DNA from: Rhizobium sp. CB3090
GTDB lineage: Bacteria; Pseudomonadota; Alphaproteobacteria; Rhizobiales; Rhizobiaceae
NCBI RefSeq assembly: GCF_029714285.1
Contig: NZ_CP121662.1
Coordinates: 1,612,001-1,676,000 of the forward strand
Reading direction: 5' to 3'
Length of the DNA: 64,000 nucleotides
How positions within the stretch are numbered: position 1 is the stretch's first letter; every line of letters starts with the position of its first letter. A model generated the notes under the pieces. The model had not been told where the DNA came from. It saw only the letters and a list, made by a program, of their open reading frames with translations, and did not search any database. This document shows positions 16,187 through 25,091 of this stretch, piece after piece. The position numbers and the translations under genes are program-made.

Positions 16187-17614
16187 TCAGCCGTTCTCGC
16201 CGCTGCCCCAGGGACCGTGATGGATGTCCTTGCCATCGACGCGGTCGAAACCATGGGCACCGAAGAAGTCGCGCTGCGCCTGAATGAGGTTCGCGGTGCC
16301 GCGGGCTTGGCGATAGGCGTCGAAATAGGTCAGCGCCGAAGCAAGCGCCGGAACCGGCAGACCGGAAGCCGTGGCCGCCGAAACAATACGGCGCAGCGAC
16401 GGGATCGATTCCTTGACCATGGCGGCGAAGGCCGGCGTGACGATGAGGTTGGCGGCATCCGGGGTCTTGGTGAAGGCGCTGGTGATTTCATCGAGGAACT
16501 GCGAGCGGATGATGCAGCCCGCGCGCCAGATCTTGGCGATGACCGGCATCGGCAGCGACCAGTTGAACTCCTTCGAGGCTTCCGCCATCACAGCAAAGCC
16601 CTGTGCATAGGCACCGATCTTGGCGGCAAAGAGCGCGAGCTCCAGATCCTTCAGCAGATCGGGACCAAAGCCGAGCGGGAACTTGTAATCCGGCGTGCCG
16701 AAAATCTCCTGGGCGGCTTCGCGCTGCCCCTTGATGGCCGACAGGCTGCGGGCTGCGACGGCTGCTTCGATAGCGGTTGCCGGGATGCCCATGTTCTGAG
16801 CCTCGATGGCAGACCACTTGCCGGTGCCTTTCTGGCCGGCCTTGTCGAGAATGACATCAGGCATGGCGCTGCCGGTCGCCGGATCCTTGGCGGCCAGAAC
16901 CTTTTCGGTGATCTCGATCAGGTAGGAGTTCAGCCGGCCCTTGTTCCATTCACCGAAGATGCTGCTGATCTCGGCGGCACTCTTACCGAGGCCGTCGCGC
17001 AGGATGCCGTAGATCTCGGCGATCATCTGCATGTCGGCATATTCGATGCCGTTATGAATGGTCTTGACGAAATGACCGGCACCGTCATTGCCGAGCCAGG
17101 CGACGCACGGATCGTCCTTGTACTTGGCGGCAATCGAGGTCAGCACCTTCTCGACGCGCTTGTAGGACTCTTCGGTGCCGCCGACCATGATCGACGGGCC
17201 ATGGCGCGCGCCTTCCTCACCACCCGACACACCCATGCCGATGAAGGTCAGGCCGGTATCCTTCAGACGGTCGAAACGCGAAATCGTGTCGCGGAAATTG
17301 GCGTTACCGGCGTCGATCATGATGTCGCCCTTATCGAGATGCGGCTGCAACGCCGCCATCTGCTGGTCGACCGGATCGCCGGCCTTGATCATGATGATGA
17401 TCGGCCGCGGCGGACGGATTGCTTCGACGAACTCTTCGATCGTCTTGCAGGGAATGATCTTGTCTTTCAGCGCACCGGCGTTCGCATAGAACTCATCCGT
17501 CACCTGCGGCGTGCGGTTGAACACCGCGATTTTATTGCCCTTTTCGGCAATGTTGAGCGCCAGATTCGATCCCATGACAGCAAGACCGATCAGTCCGATT
17601 TCTGCCTTTTCCAC
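16187..17614 (-). CDS. gnd: 6-phosphogluconate dehydrogenase, decarboxylating
   Basis: 475 residues, full length for the long (homodimeric) form. N-terminal NADP motif 'IGLIGLAVMGSNLALNIAEK', substrate region 'GVSGGEEGARHGPSIMVGG', and the catalytic block 'GNDGAGHFVKTIHNGIEYAD' with the active-site Lys and Asn; the C-terminal tail 'FFGAHGFDRVDGKDIHHGPW' is diagnostic. It converts 6-phosphogluconate to ribulose 5-phosphate, CO2 and NADPH in the oxidative pentose phosphate pathway. It appears monocistronic, with a RBS (GGAGGATTGTC) before the ATG. Confidence 0.97.
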   Translation of the reverse strand: MEKAEIGLIGLAVMGSNLALNIAEKGNKIAVFNRTPQVTDEFYANAGALKDKIIPCKTIEEFVEAIRPPRPIIIMIKAGDPVDQQMAALQPHLDKGDIMIDAGNANFRDTISRFDRLKDTGLTFIGMGVSGGEEGARHGPSIMVGGTEESYKRVEKVLTSIAAKYKDDPCVAWLGNDGAGHFVKTIHNGIEYADMQMIAEIYGILRDGLGKSAAEISSIFGEWNKGRLNSYLIEITEKVLAAKDPATGSAMPDVILDKAGQKGTGKWSAIEAQNMGIPATAIEAAVAARSLSAIKGQREAAQEIFGTPDYKFPLGFGPDLLKDLELALFAAKIGAYAQGFAVMAEASKEFNWSLPMPVIAKIWRAGCIIRSQFLDEITSAFTKTPDAANLIVTPAFAAMVKESIPSLRRIVSAATASGLPVPALASALTYFDAYRQARGTANLIQAQRDFFGAHGFDRVDGKDIHHGPWGSGENG

Positions 17615-17912
17615 GACAATCCTCCAATGAGCTGCGTACTGCGCTGCACGGCCTTGGGACGGACAAAGAACGCAGTAACACTTTGAAATGACACATAACC
17701 CGAAAACCGACTCCGAGTTTCGGGCTCTGCGTTAGACCGATGTTGTTGCACTCCGGGCGTGAAACGGCAAGCCTTTGCCAGCCTCGAATCGTCTCCATTG
17801 CAGGACCGTGCAAGAATGCCCCAGGATTCTTCAAGCACCCGGCCTTTCCGTTAAGCCGGTCCGGACCCAATTCGGTAGTTCATCAAACACAAATATACAG
17901 GAGGAGGCATCC

Positions 17913-18311
17913 ATGTCGACCATGACCGCAAAGATCGTTCATATCTCCATCGATCGCCCGTGGAAGGAAGTCTACGGCTTTGCGGGCCGTCCGGAGAACA
18001 TGCCGCTCTGGGCCTCCGGGCTAGCATCGGGTTTGGAGCAGGATGGCGAGGATTGGATTGCCAAGGGCATTCTCGGCACCGTCCACGTCAGCTTCACACC
18101 CCGCAACGACTTCGGCGTCATTGATCACACGGTAATGGTCGAATCCGGCTTGAAGGTCCATAATGCGCTTCGGGTCGTACCGAATGGCGACGGCTGCGAG
18201 GTCATGTTCACGCTACTGAAGCTGCCCGGCACGACCGACGAGCAATTCGCCGCGGACGCGGCACATGTGCTGAAGGATCTCAGCACATTGAAGTCCCTGA
18301 TGGAGCGATAA
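17913..18311 (+). CDS. SRPBCC-family (START-like fold) small protein
   Basis: 132 residues, starting at an ATG after a very strong AGGAGGAGG site; the open frame extends upstream but without a ribosome site or coding character. The pattern 'IVHISIDRPWKEVYGFAGRP' followed by 'MPLWASGLASG' matches the N-terminal strand and helix of SRPBCC/polyketide cyclase-like domains that bind hydrophobic ligands. No catalytic residue can be named. It is convergent with the auxiliary lipoprotein gene (7 bp between stops). The 298-bp gap upstream to gnd shows no other gene. Confidence 0.75.
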   Translation: MSTMTAKIVHISIDRPWKEVYGFAGRPENMPLWASGLASGLEQDGEDWIAKGILGTVHVSFTPRNDFGVIDHTVMVESGLKVHNALRVVPNGDGCEVMFTLLKLPGTTDEQFAADAAHVLKDLSTLKSLMER

Positions 18312-18318
18312 GATATCG

Positions 18319-18969
18319 CTAAAGCGATCGCAGCGTCCAATCGACGATTTCCGCCGTCACGCCTGCAAAGGCCGTGTCGAGCCCCTTGACGAAATCGACG
18401 TTGCTGCCGCCGCTGAGCGGCACAACCTTGCGAAAGACGCTCTGCACTTTGATCGTGCCCGCGCGGTCATTGAGGATTTTCACCGAAATTTCAACAGTGG
18501 CGGACCTTGCCGCCGCATCGATCTCAAAGGTTCGGATTTCGGTGACGATCTGATAATCGATCGCAAGCCCCTGCCCCGGCACACCGACACCGCCGAGCTT
18601 GCCGGTGTTTTCAAAGGCCTCGACCAACTTCGATTGTACTATCCGGCTCAGCTTGTCGCTCCACTGCGACTTGCCGAGATATTGAATCTCCCGGGGCGAA
18701 ACGCGGATGACGATCTGGTTGCTGTCGAGCGGCTGCAGCGCCGTCGGCAGCGGGATCAGGATTTGCCGGCGCTTCGCCGACGGGCCGCTCGCCTTCACCG
18801 AGGCAGTAAGATCATATGTGTCGTTGACAGCGGCTGAACCGCAGCCGCTAAGCAAGGCTGCAAACAGTGGCAGAACGATCGCTGCCTTTCGATACGCCTG
18901 ATAACGCCCACCCGAAACGCAGCCAACCATAGTCCGCCTATCCCTTGCAGCCCCAAAATTGCTTTTCAT
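18319..18969 (-). CDS. ABC-type transport auxiliary lipoprotein (Mla/PqiC-like partner)
   Basis: 216 residues from the ATG that overlaps the MlaD stop by one base (TGATG). A lipobox 'LFAALLSGCGSAAVN' places the lipidated Cys at about residue 43; because the preceding region is long, an ATG at 18930 is an alternative start. The body ('ILIPLPTALQPLDSNQIVI', 'GKSQWSDKLSRIVQSKLVEA') matches the auxiliary lipoprotein family found with MCE-domain transporters. It probably sits on the inner face of the outer membrane and receives lipid from, or hands lipid to, MlaD. It is the last gene of the four-gene operon. Confidence 0.83.
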   Translation of the reverse strand: MKSNFGAARDRRTMVGCVSGGRYQAYRKAAIVLPLFAALLSGCGSAAVNDTYDLTASVKASGPSAKRRQILIPLPTALQPLDSNQIVIRVSPREIQYLGKSQWSDKLSRIVQSKLVEAFENTGKLGGVGVPGQGLAIDYQIVTEIRTFEIDAAARSATVEISVKILNDRAGTIKVQSVFRKVVPLSGGSNVDFVKGLDTAFAGVTAEIVDWTLRSL

Positions 18970-20339
18970 CAACGCCTCGCCCGACCGTCATATTGCTTGA
19001 CGGTATCGCCGCCGAAAATCAGGCGCTGCGGATTGCGGTCGAAGTTAGTAATAGTGTTGTTGAGATTATTAACCGTGCCTCTCATGTCATTGACGAGAGT
19101 CTGTACATCGCGCAGACCGCCACTCGAAAACTTCTGCAGGTTGTCGGCGATCGGCCCGATCCGGGCATTGAGATTGTCCGCCATCGTCTTGAAGGATTGG
19201 AGCGTATCCCTGGCTTCTGCAAACAGCGACTTCGTGTCGCCGGAGCCAAGCAGCGAGTCGAGCTTGGTGAGAATGCCGTCGACCTTGTTGGAGGCGGAGT
19301 TCAACTTGCTGGAAATATCCCTGGCATTGGCGATCGTCTGATCGATATCCTGTTTGCGGGCCGCAACCGAATTGGCAACATCGCGGATGGATATGACGGC
19401 CGTCCTGGCATCCTTGGTCACCTCGGCGATATCGTCCATCGAACCCTTCACCTTGTTGGGATCGATCTGCGCCACGATCGCATCGACACGGTCCAGGGTC
19501 TTTTGCGCATTTTGGCCGAAGGTGGTATAGGTATCGGCAGTCCGCTTGAAGGAGGCGATCGTCGCCTTCAGATCGGTCGTAGCGTCAGCCACATTGGCGG
19601 TGATTTTGTCGGCATTGCTGACGACATCGTTGATCTTGTTGGCATCGACGGCGCGCACCAGCTTCTCGACCGCATCCAGCGTCGAGTCGATGCGTGGCGC
19701 CACGCTCTTGATGGTATCGGAGAGCTGTCCGACGCTGGCGAGGAACTTGTCGATGTTGTCGGAATTGTCAGCCAGCGCCTTGGAAAACTTCTGAGCGTTG
19801 CGCACGGTATCGGTCAGCGGCCCGCGGGAATCCGTGATAAAGCCCTGGATGTCGCCGATCGTGTCGTTGGCGCGGTTCAGGATTTTGTCGGCGGTGGTAA
19901 GCAGGTTTGTCACGCTCGACTGATCGGCGAGCAATACCGCACGCTTGCCGGTTTCGATCGACCGCTTGAGAATGTTCTCGTCACCGTTGCGGCCGCCGGA
20001 AAGCTCGATATAGGCGGCACCCGTCAGGCCCTGGATTTCCAGGATGGCCTTGGTGGACGTATAGACCGGCGCATCGGCGCGCACCTCGGTAAAGGCCAGC
20101 GAATAGTTCGGATCATCGGCATCGATCGAAAGCCCCTGTACCGACCCGACCTGAATGCCGTTGAAGCGAACAGGCGAGCCGACGCTGAGGCCATTTGCCG
20201 AACCGGGGATGCGAACGACCAGCTCGGCCATTGGACCGCCGCGGCCATATTCCGCCATCCAATAGACAAAGCCGAAGGCGGCCGCGATGACCAGCAGCGT
20301 GAAGAACCCGACGATCGTATAATTGGCTTTGGTTTCCAT
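18969..20339 (-). CDS. MlaD-family MCE-domain protein
   Basis: 456 residues. The start 'METKANYTIVGFFTLLVIAA' is the usual MCE-protein N-terminus; a GTG at 20351 overlapping the ATPase stop is possible. One N-terminal membrane anchor is followed by the MCE domain ('LVVRIPGSANGLSVGSPVRF', 'GLTGAAYIELSGG', about residues 40-120), then about 300 residues of helical, periplasmic coiled-coil-like sequence rich in Asp/Ser/Lys. E. coli MlaD is only about 180 residues; this long C-terminal region is like PqiB/LetB or mycobacterial Mce proteins and could span much of the periplasm. Substrate-binding subunit of a phospholipid transporter. Confidence 0.9.
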   Translation of the reverse strand: METKANYTIVGFFTLLVIAAAFGFVYWMAEYGRGGPMAELVVRIPGSANGLSVGSPVRFNGIQVGSVQGLSIDADDPNYSLAFTEVRADAPVYTSTKAILEIQGLTGAAYIELSGGRNGDENILKRSIETGKRAVLLADQSSVTNLLTTADKILNRANDTIGDIQGFITDSRGPLTDTVRNAQKFSKALADNSDNIDKFLASVGQLSDTIKSVAPRIDSTLDAVEKLVRAVDANKINDVVSNADKITANVADATTDLKATIASFKRTADTYTTFGQNAQKTLDRVDAIVAQIDPNKVKGSMDDIAEVTKDARTAVISIRDVANSVAARKQDIDQTIANARDISSKLNSASNKVDGILTKLDSLLGSGDTKSLFAEARDTLQSFKTMADNLNARIGPIADNLQKFSSGGLRDVQTLVNDMRGTVNNLNNTITNFDRNPQRLIFGGDTVKQYDGRARR

Positions 20340-20347
20340 AGTTCCAG

Positions 20348-21211
20348 TCACTTCTCGCGGCTGTCGGCGTCAGCGCCGTTGTCGTCGTTGCGATGCCCGA
20401 TGCCCTCCCGCGGCACGATTGATCGCGCACGTTTGCCTCGGAAATAGGACTGCACCCAAGGGTCGTCGCAGGCCAGCATGTCTTCAACCGTTCCCTCCAC
20501 CAATACCCGCTTCTGTCCAAGAACGGCAATACGGTCGCAGACGGAAAAGAGGCTGTCGAGGTCGTGAGTCACCATATAGACGGTCAGACCGAGCGTGTCG
20601 CGCAACTTGGCAATCAGCTCGTCGAATTCCGCCGCGCCGATCGGATCGAGGCCGGAGGTCGGCTCGTCCAGAAAAACGAGGTCCGGATCGAGCGCCAAAG
20701 CCCGGGCAAGGGCGGCGCGCTTGATCATGCCGCCGGAAAGCTCGGACGGATATTTGTCGGCGGCATCGGCGGCCAGGCCAACCATGCGGATCTTCAGATG
20801 CGCCAACTCATCCATCAGGGCTTGCGGCAGATCGAGATATTCCCGCATCGGCACCTGGATGTTTTCCTTTACCGTCAGAGAGGAAAACAGTGCGCCTTGC
20901 TGGAACAGCACGCCCAGACGCATATCCAGCCTGTTGCGCTCCGGCTCGGAGAGCTTGTCATAGTCTTCGCCAAGGATCTCGATCTTGCCGGAACGGCGCG
21001 GCAACAGCCGCAACACCGTGCGCAGCAACACCGACTTGCCCGCGCCGGAAGCGCCGACGAAACCGAGGATCTCGCCGCGATAGATATTGAGGTTCAATTT
21101 ATCGAGCACCACTTTCGATCCGAAAGCGACGGTGACATCTCGCGCCGACAGCACGACATCTTTACCTTGCTCATCCTTATCCATCGGGATTTCCGAGTGA
21201 AGCGCGCTCAT
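20348..21211 (-). CDS. ABC transporter ATP-binding protein, MlaF type
   Basis: 287 residues. Walker A 'GFVGASGAGKSVLLRTVL' (about 50-67), signature 'LSGGMIKRAALARALA', Walker B 'PDLVFLDEPTSGLDP', H-loop 'MVTHDLDSLF'. The 'GGMIKR' signature is characteristic of MlaF/Ttg2A-type ATPases. The last 30 residues, Arg/Asp-rich with 'GKRARSIVPREG', extend past the usual end. It drives lipid transport together with the STAS-MlaE permease (12 bp upstream) and MlaD. Confidence 0.92.
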   Translation of the reverse strand: MSALHSEIPMDKDEQGKDVVLSARDVTVAFGSKVVLDKLNLNIYRGEILGFVGASGAGKSVLLRTVLRLLPRRSGKIEILGEDYDKLSEPERNRLDMRLGVLFQQGALFSSLTVKENIQVPMREYLDLPQALMDELAHLKIRMVGLAADAADKYPSELSGGMIKRAALARALALDPDLVFLDEPTSGLDPIGAAEFDELIAKLRDTLGLTVYMVTHDLDSLFSVCDRIAVLGQKRVLVEGTVEDMLACDDPWVQSYFRGKRARSIVPREGIGHRNDDNGADADSREK

Positions 21212-21223
21212 CCTTGCCAGCCC

Positions 21224-22384
21224 TCAGAAATCGATCGCTGCGTAGAACATGGCAAACAGCCCGTCCATCAGGATCACCACGAAAATCGATTTCACAACGG
21301 ACTGGGTCACATGCTGGCCGAGCGATTCGGCGCTGCCACCGACCTTCAGCCCTTCGACCGCAGCGACGATGCCGATGACCAGCGCCATGAACGGTGCCTT
21401 GATCATGCCCGAGATGACGGTGGAGAGGCTGATCGCTTCGTGCAGGCGCGAAACGAAAGTGGCGAAGGTAATGCCCGAATAGGCCCAGGCGACCACCGCC
21501 GCGCCGCCGAGCGAGGCGAAATTGGCAATGATGGTCAACAGTGGCAACGCGACGGTCAATGCCACCAGCCGGGGAAAGATCAGAACGCCGACCGGGTTCA
21601 GACCCATGACCTTCAGAGCGTCGACTTCTTCGCGCATTTTCATCGAGCCGATTTCGGCGGTAATGGCGCTGCCTGAACGGCCGGCGATCATGATTGCGGT
21701 CAGCAGCACGCCGATTTCACGCAATTGCAGGATACCGACGAGATCGACCACGAAGATTTCGGCGCCGAAATATCGGAGCTGGAATGCGCCCTGCTGTGCA
21801 ATGATTGCACCGATCAGAAAGGACATCAGCAAGATGATCGGCACGGCGCGCACGGCCATATGGTCGATCTGATTGACGATCGAAGCCGGCGAAACACCGC
21901 TGCCGCGCCCGAACTTGAGCTGCGCGCCCCGCACCGCGGAACCGAGAATGTACATGGCCGCGACGAGATTGCCCCAGATGTCGTAAACGCTTTCGCCGAT
22001 CGGCGCAAAAATCCGTTCCGCCAAGGACACCTTTGGCCTGGGCTCCGCGATCTCCTTGTCCGCGTCTTCGGTAAAGGCCGTAAGCAGCTCATCGATATGG
22101 GGATTGGAGCCGTCGATCCTGACGCTGGTACCATGGGCCTCCTGGCTCTCCTTCAAGCGACGGATGAGCAGCGCCCCGGCGGTATCGACATCGGAAAGAT
22201 TGGAAAGATCGATCACCACATGATCGTCGCCGCGCCGTTTCGTAAGCTGATCGATCTGCCGCAGCACGCCATGCACATTGGCGCTCCGCCAATTGCCTTC
22301 CAGCCGATAGCGATGCCCGTTGCCATCGGGCTCGTCATCGATCCTCGGTGCATCGGGTTTCTGTTCGGCTGCTTTCAAACTCAT
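21224..22384 (-). CDS. MlaE-family lipid ABC permease with fused N-terminal STAS domain
   Basis: 386 residues. Residues about 20-110 look like a STAS domain ('DDHVVIDLSNLSDVDTAGAL'), the fold of MlaB. The MlaE permease domain follows from about 130 ('GSVYDIWGNLV'-type amphipathic helix, then 'PIILLMSFLIGAIIAQQGAF' and 'IMIAGRSGSAITAEIGSMKM'). In E. coli, MlaB and MlaE are separate proteins; here one polypeptide supplies both. It is the first gene of the operon MlaE-MlaF-MlaD-lipoprotein and acts in the inner membrane in maintaining lipid asymmetry or importing lipids. Confidence 0.9.
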   Translation of the reverse strand: MSLKAAEQKPDAPRIDDEPDGNGHRYRLEGNWRSANVHGVLRQIDQLTKRRGDDHVVIDLSNLSDVDTAGALLIRRLKESQEAHGTSVRIDGSNPHIDELLTAFTEDADKEIAEPRPKVSLAERIFAPIGESVYDIWGNLVAAMYILGSAVRGAQLKFGRGSGVSPASIVNQIDHMAVRAVPIILLMSFLIGAIIAQQGAFQLRYFGAEIFVVDLVGILQLREIGVLLTAIMIAGRSGSAITAEIGSMKMREEVDALKVMGLNPVGVLIFPRLVALTVALPLLTIIANFASLGGAAVVAWAYSGITFATFVSRLHEAISLSTVISGMIKAPFMALVIGIVAAVEGLKVGGSAESLGQHVTQSVVKSIFVVILMDGLFAMFYAAIDF

Positions 22385-22538
22385 GCGTCTTTCAGGTCTT
22401 GGGTCACAATCGCCGACTCAGGAATCTTAGCTCGACGCCAATGGTTAATATCCGAGTGCATAGGCGATTTCCATGCCGCGCCGATGTCAAAATATGCCAT
22501 AGCATTTTGGTATCCAAATGAATTCGTTTCGCGCGCCT

Positions 22539-23759
22539 TCAAGAGACCTCGCCCGCCCTTTCGCCAAACCCGGAACTGCGGGGTTGAAGATTGCGGGCAA
22601 GCATCACCATAGCGAGGCCGAAAGCGGCGACACCGGCCATGACATAATAGCTGGAAACACCAAGCCACGCGTAGAGATAGCCGGACGCCAGGGTCATAAG
22701 CCCGAGGAACATGCCATTATAAAAGAAATAGGAACCCTGGGCCGAAGCCTCCTGGGTTTCCTGCACCGAGGCGACGATGCGGCGCTGAATGCCGGTATGG
22801 ACGCAGGCATAGGTGCAGGAATGAAAACATTGCAGCACGAAATAACCGGCGAAACCGAGATTGATCGGAAATAATATCCACCGAAGGATACATATGCTCG
22901 AGCCGAAGAAAATCAGCGTCCAGGCGCTGAACCGACGGCTCAGCATCTTCGACAGGAAGAAAACCATGACTTCCGCCGCTACCCCTATGCTCCAGAGGAC
23001 CGCGATCTGCGTGCCGGAAAAACCGAGCGTCCGCCAATAGATCGAGGCGAACGTGTAGAGCGCGGCATGGCTCGACTGCTGCACCGACACGCCGATCATG
23101 GTGATCAACAATTGCGGTGAGCGCAGCCCGCCGCCGGTCGGCGCCTGCAGATTAATCGGCTGATTGCGCCGGCGTGTCGGCCCGATGCGCGGACAGAAGA
23201 AGGCCATCATCGTCGTCAGGAAAAAGCCGCCGACCATGGTGGGGAGAACCATGGTGCCGCCCCACTTCTGGATCATCTGACCGCCGATAAGGGTCGAAAA
23301 GATGAAAGCGATCGATCCCCAGACGCGCATCGAGCCGTAGTCGAACCCCCAGCGCCGCACGCCGGAAACGGCGATCGATTCCACGACAGGTAAGTAAGGC
23401 GCATATGTCGCCCCCTGAATGGCGTAGACCAGCAGAACCGGCCAGAAATCGCTCGTCCAGTAAAGCGCGATCGCCGTCAGTAGCGACAGTGCACCCGACC
23501 AGAACAACACATTCGCACGTTCCTCCACGCGATCGGCAAGCATGCCGACAATCGGCACGACGAGAACGCGCACTACCATCGGCACCGCGAGAATGAGGCC
23601 GATCTCGCGGTCACCGAAATTCAGTCCCGTCAGCCAGACGGGAAAAAACGGCAGAGCGATCCCGTTGACGAACAACGGAGCACAATAGGACAAGGCGGTG
23701 CGCAAACGAAAATGCGGAGGCGCGCCCTCGCCCTGGAGAGATTTTGTCGCGGGAATCAT
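22539..23759 (-). CDS. MFS transporter, 3-phenylpropionate permease (PPP/HcaT-like) family
   Basis: 406 residues, about 12 membrane spans. The start 'MIPATKSLQGEGAPPHFRLR' is preceded by AGGT; upstream in-frame codons look non-coding. 'ALSYCAPLFVNGIALPFFPV' and 'LVYAIQGATYAPYLPVVESI' match the N-terminal half of HcaT/LacY-like permeases, and 'FDYGSMRVWGSIAFIFS' is the conserved loop of this group. The real substrate in rhizobia is unknown. It is 154 bp upstream of mlaE and co-directional, but I see no sign that they act together. Confidence 0.82.
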   Translation of the reverse strand: MIPATKSLQGEGAPPHFRLRTALSYCAPLFVNGIALPFFPVWLTGLNFGDREIGLILAVPMVVRVLVVPIVGMLADRVEERANVLFWSGALSLLTAIALYWTSDFWPVLLVYAIQGATYAPYLPVVESIAVSGVRRWGFDYGSMRVWGSIAFIFSTLIGGQMIQKWGGTMVLPTMVGGFFLTTMMAFFCPRIGPTRRRNQPINLQAPTGGGLRSPQLLITMIGVSVQQSSHAALYTFASIYWRTLGFSGTQIAVLWSIGVAAEVMVFFLSKMLSRRFSAWTLIFFGSSICILRWILFPINLGFAGYFVLQCFHSCTYACVHTGIQRRIVASVQETQEASAQGSYFFYNGMFLGLMTLASGYLYAWLGVSSYYVMAGVAAFGLAMVMLARNLQPRSSGFGERAGEVS

Positions 23760-23882
23760 GACAGACCTGAAGGGAAGCTGATTGCTCCCTATCACCCCAT
23801 CGTGAATACGACTATGGCGAGAAATAGCCCGATCGAAACGTTTCGGAGAAAATATGAGGCTGTAGTCAGGTTGCAACGATCA

Positions 23883-23912
23883 AAAAATGTGACGGGCCGT
23901 TATCGGACCCGT
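23883..23912 (-). terminator. Terminator of the metallophosphoesterase gene
   Basis: On the minus strand ACGGG(T)CC / GGCCCGT with a 6-nt loop, followed by CACATTTTTTG. One unpaired base interrupts the stem. Confidence 0.65.
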
Positions 23913-23926
23913 GAAGCGGCTTGTAA

Positions 23927-24745
23927 TTACGCCGCCTGCGCGCCCAGCGTTTTCGACAAATCCTCGACGGCGACGCCGACTGGCTGTGCCTCCGCGATCG
24001 ACTGCCACGTGATCAGCTCGAAAGTACCGTCTTCATGCTCGGCGATCGCCGTGCAGCTTTCGACCCAGTCGCCCGTGTTGATATACCGGACGCCATCGAA
24101 ATCCTCGATGACGGCATGATGGATGTGGCCGCAGATGACGCCGTCGGCATCGTTGCGCCTAGCTTCTTCGACCACGACGCGCTGGAATTCGCCGATGAAA
24201 TTGACCGCATGCTTGACCTGAAGCTTTGCCCAGGCCGAGAACGACCAATAGGGCATGTTCAGGCGGCGGCGAACCGCAGCGAGGCCGACATTGATCAGGA
24301 TCGCCATGTCGTAGGCCCAATCGCCGAGGTAGGCGAGCAGACGCGCGTTGCGGACGACGACGTCGAATTCGTCGCCGTGCAGGACGAGATACTTCTTGCC
24401 GTCGGCAGTCTCGTGCATCGCCCTCTGCGCCACTTCGATGCCGCCGAAATGCATGCCGGGGAAATCGCGCAGGAATTCGTCATGATTGCCGGGAATGTAG
24501 ACAATGCGAGTGCCCTTGCGCGCCTTGCGCAGCAATTTCTGCACCACGTCATTGCAATCCTGCGGCCAATACCAGGTGCGCTTCAGCCGCCAGCCGTCGA
24601 CGATATCGCCGACAAGGAAGATGGTGTCCGCTTCGTGATGGCGCAAGAAATCGATCAGATAGTCCGCCTTGGCTGCTTTCGAGCCCAGGTGCACGTCAGA
24701 AATGAACAGCGTTCGAAACCGCCTGACATTCATGTTTTTATTCAC
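23927..24745 (-). CDS. Metallophosphoesterase, UDP-2,3-diacylglucosamine diphosphatase (LpxH-like)
   Basis: 272 residues from a GTG at 24745; an ATG at 24733 ('MNVRRFRTLFISDVHLGSK') is equally possible. All calcineurin-like metal motifs are visible: 'ISDVHLGS', 'FLVGDIVDGW', 'YIPGNHDEFL', 'LVLHGDEFD' and 'VICGHIHHAVIEDF'. The length and the 'KRTWYWPQDCNDVV' region match the group annotated as LpxH-like enzymes, which remove UMP from UDP-2,3-diacylglucosamine in lipid A synthesis. A different phosphoesterase role remains possible, because alphaproteobacteria often use LpxI. Confidence 0.8.
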   Translation of the reverse strand: MNKNMNVRRFRTLFISDVHLGSKAAKADYLIDFLRHHEADTIFLVGDIVDGWRLKRTWYWPQDCNDVVQKLLRKARKGTRIVYIPGNHDEFLRDFPGMHFGGIEVAQRAMHETADGKKYLVLHGDEFDVVVRNARLLAYLGDWAYDMAILINVGLAAVRRRLNMPYWSFSAWAKLQVKHAVNFIGEFQRVVVEEARRNDADGVICGHIHHAVIEDFDGVRYINTGDWVESCTAIAEHEDGTFELITWQSIAEAQPVGVAVEDLSKTLGAQAA

Positions 24746-25091
24746 GAACTCTATGTCCGTGCCCTATCCTACGTTGGCTATTCCAAAACCAGACTCGTGT
24801 TTCAGGATGATGACAAATCCTGTGCGAGAGGCTTGTCGCATGGGATAAGCCGCGCTTTACAGCTATGGCGAGATCCGGCCGGTCGGTTGTAAACCATCGC
24901 CTTTGCGGTTTTGCTCGTATGCGACGCCCAGCCATGGCACCGTCACGCCGATTTGCGCGAGCCTCAGCGGCGAACAAAAACAACGCGACAAAAAACCTTC
25001 TGTCCGCGTCAATTGCATACTGTGAACCCTGGGTGATTGATGTATGCAGAGGACTCAAACGCGAGCGCACAAGCAGGAATGGAGGAGCGTA
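24746..25091. promoter_or_regulatory. Divergent promoter region upstream of the malic enzyme
   Basis: A 346-bp gap with no credible gene. It holds a small inverted repeat CAGGAT (24803-24808) / ATCCTG (24817-24822) and an A-rich stretch at about 24969-24990 upstream of the malic enzyme. The only clear element is the GGAGGAG ribosome site at 25081. Confidence 0.4.

Noticed and set aside
16118..17686. 522-codon plus-strand frame opposite gnd
   Set aside because: Antisense of a perfectly conserved gnd; no start signal or family.
18945..20447. 500-codon plus-strand frame opposite mlaD
   Set aside because: Ile/Asp/Gly-rich antisense translation with no family match.
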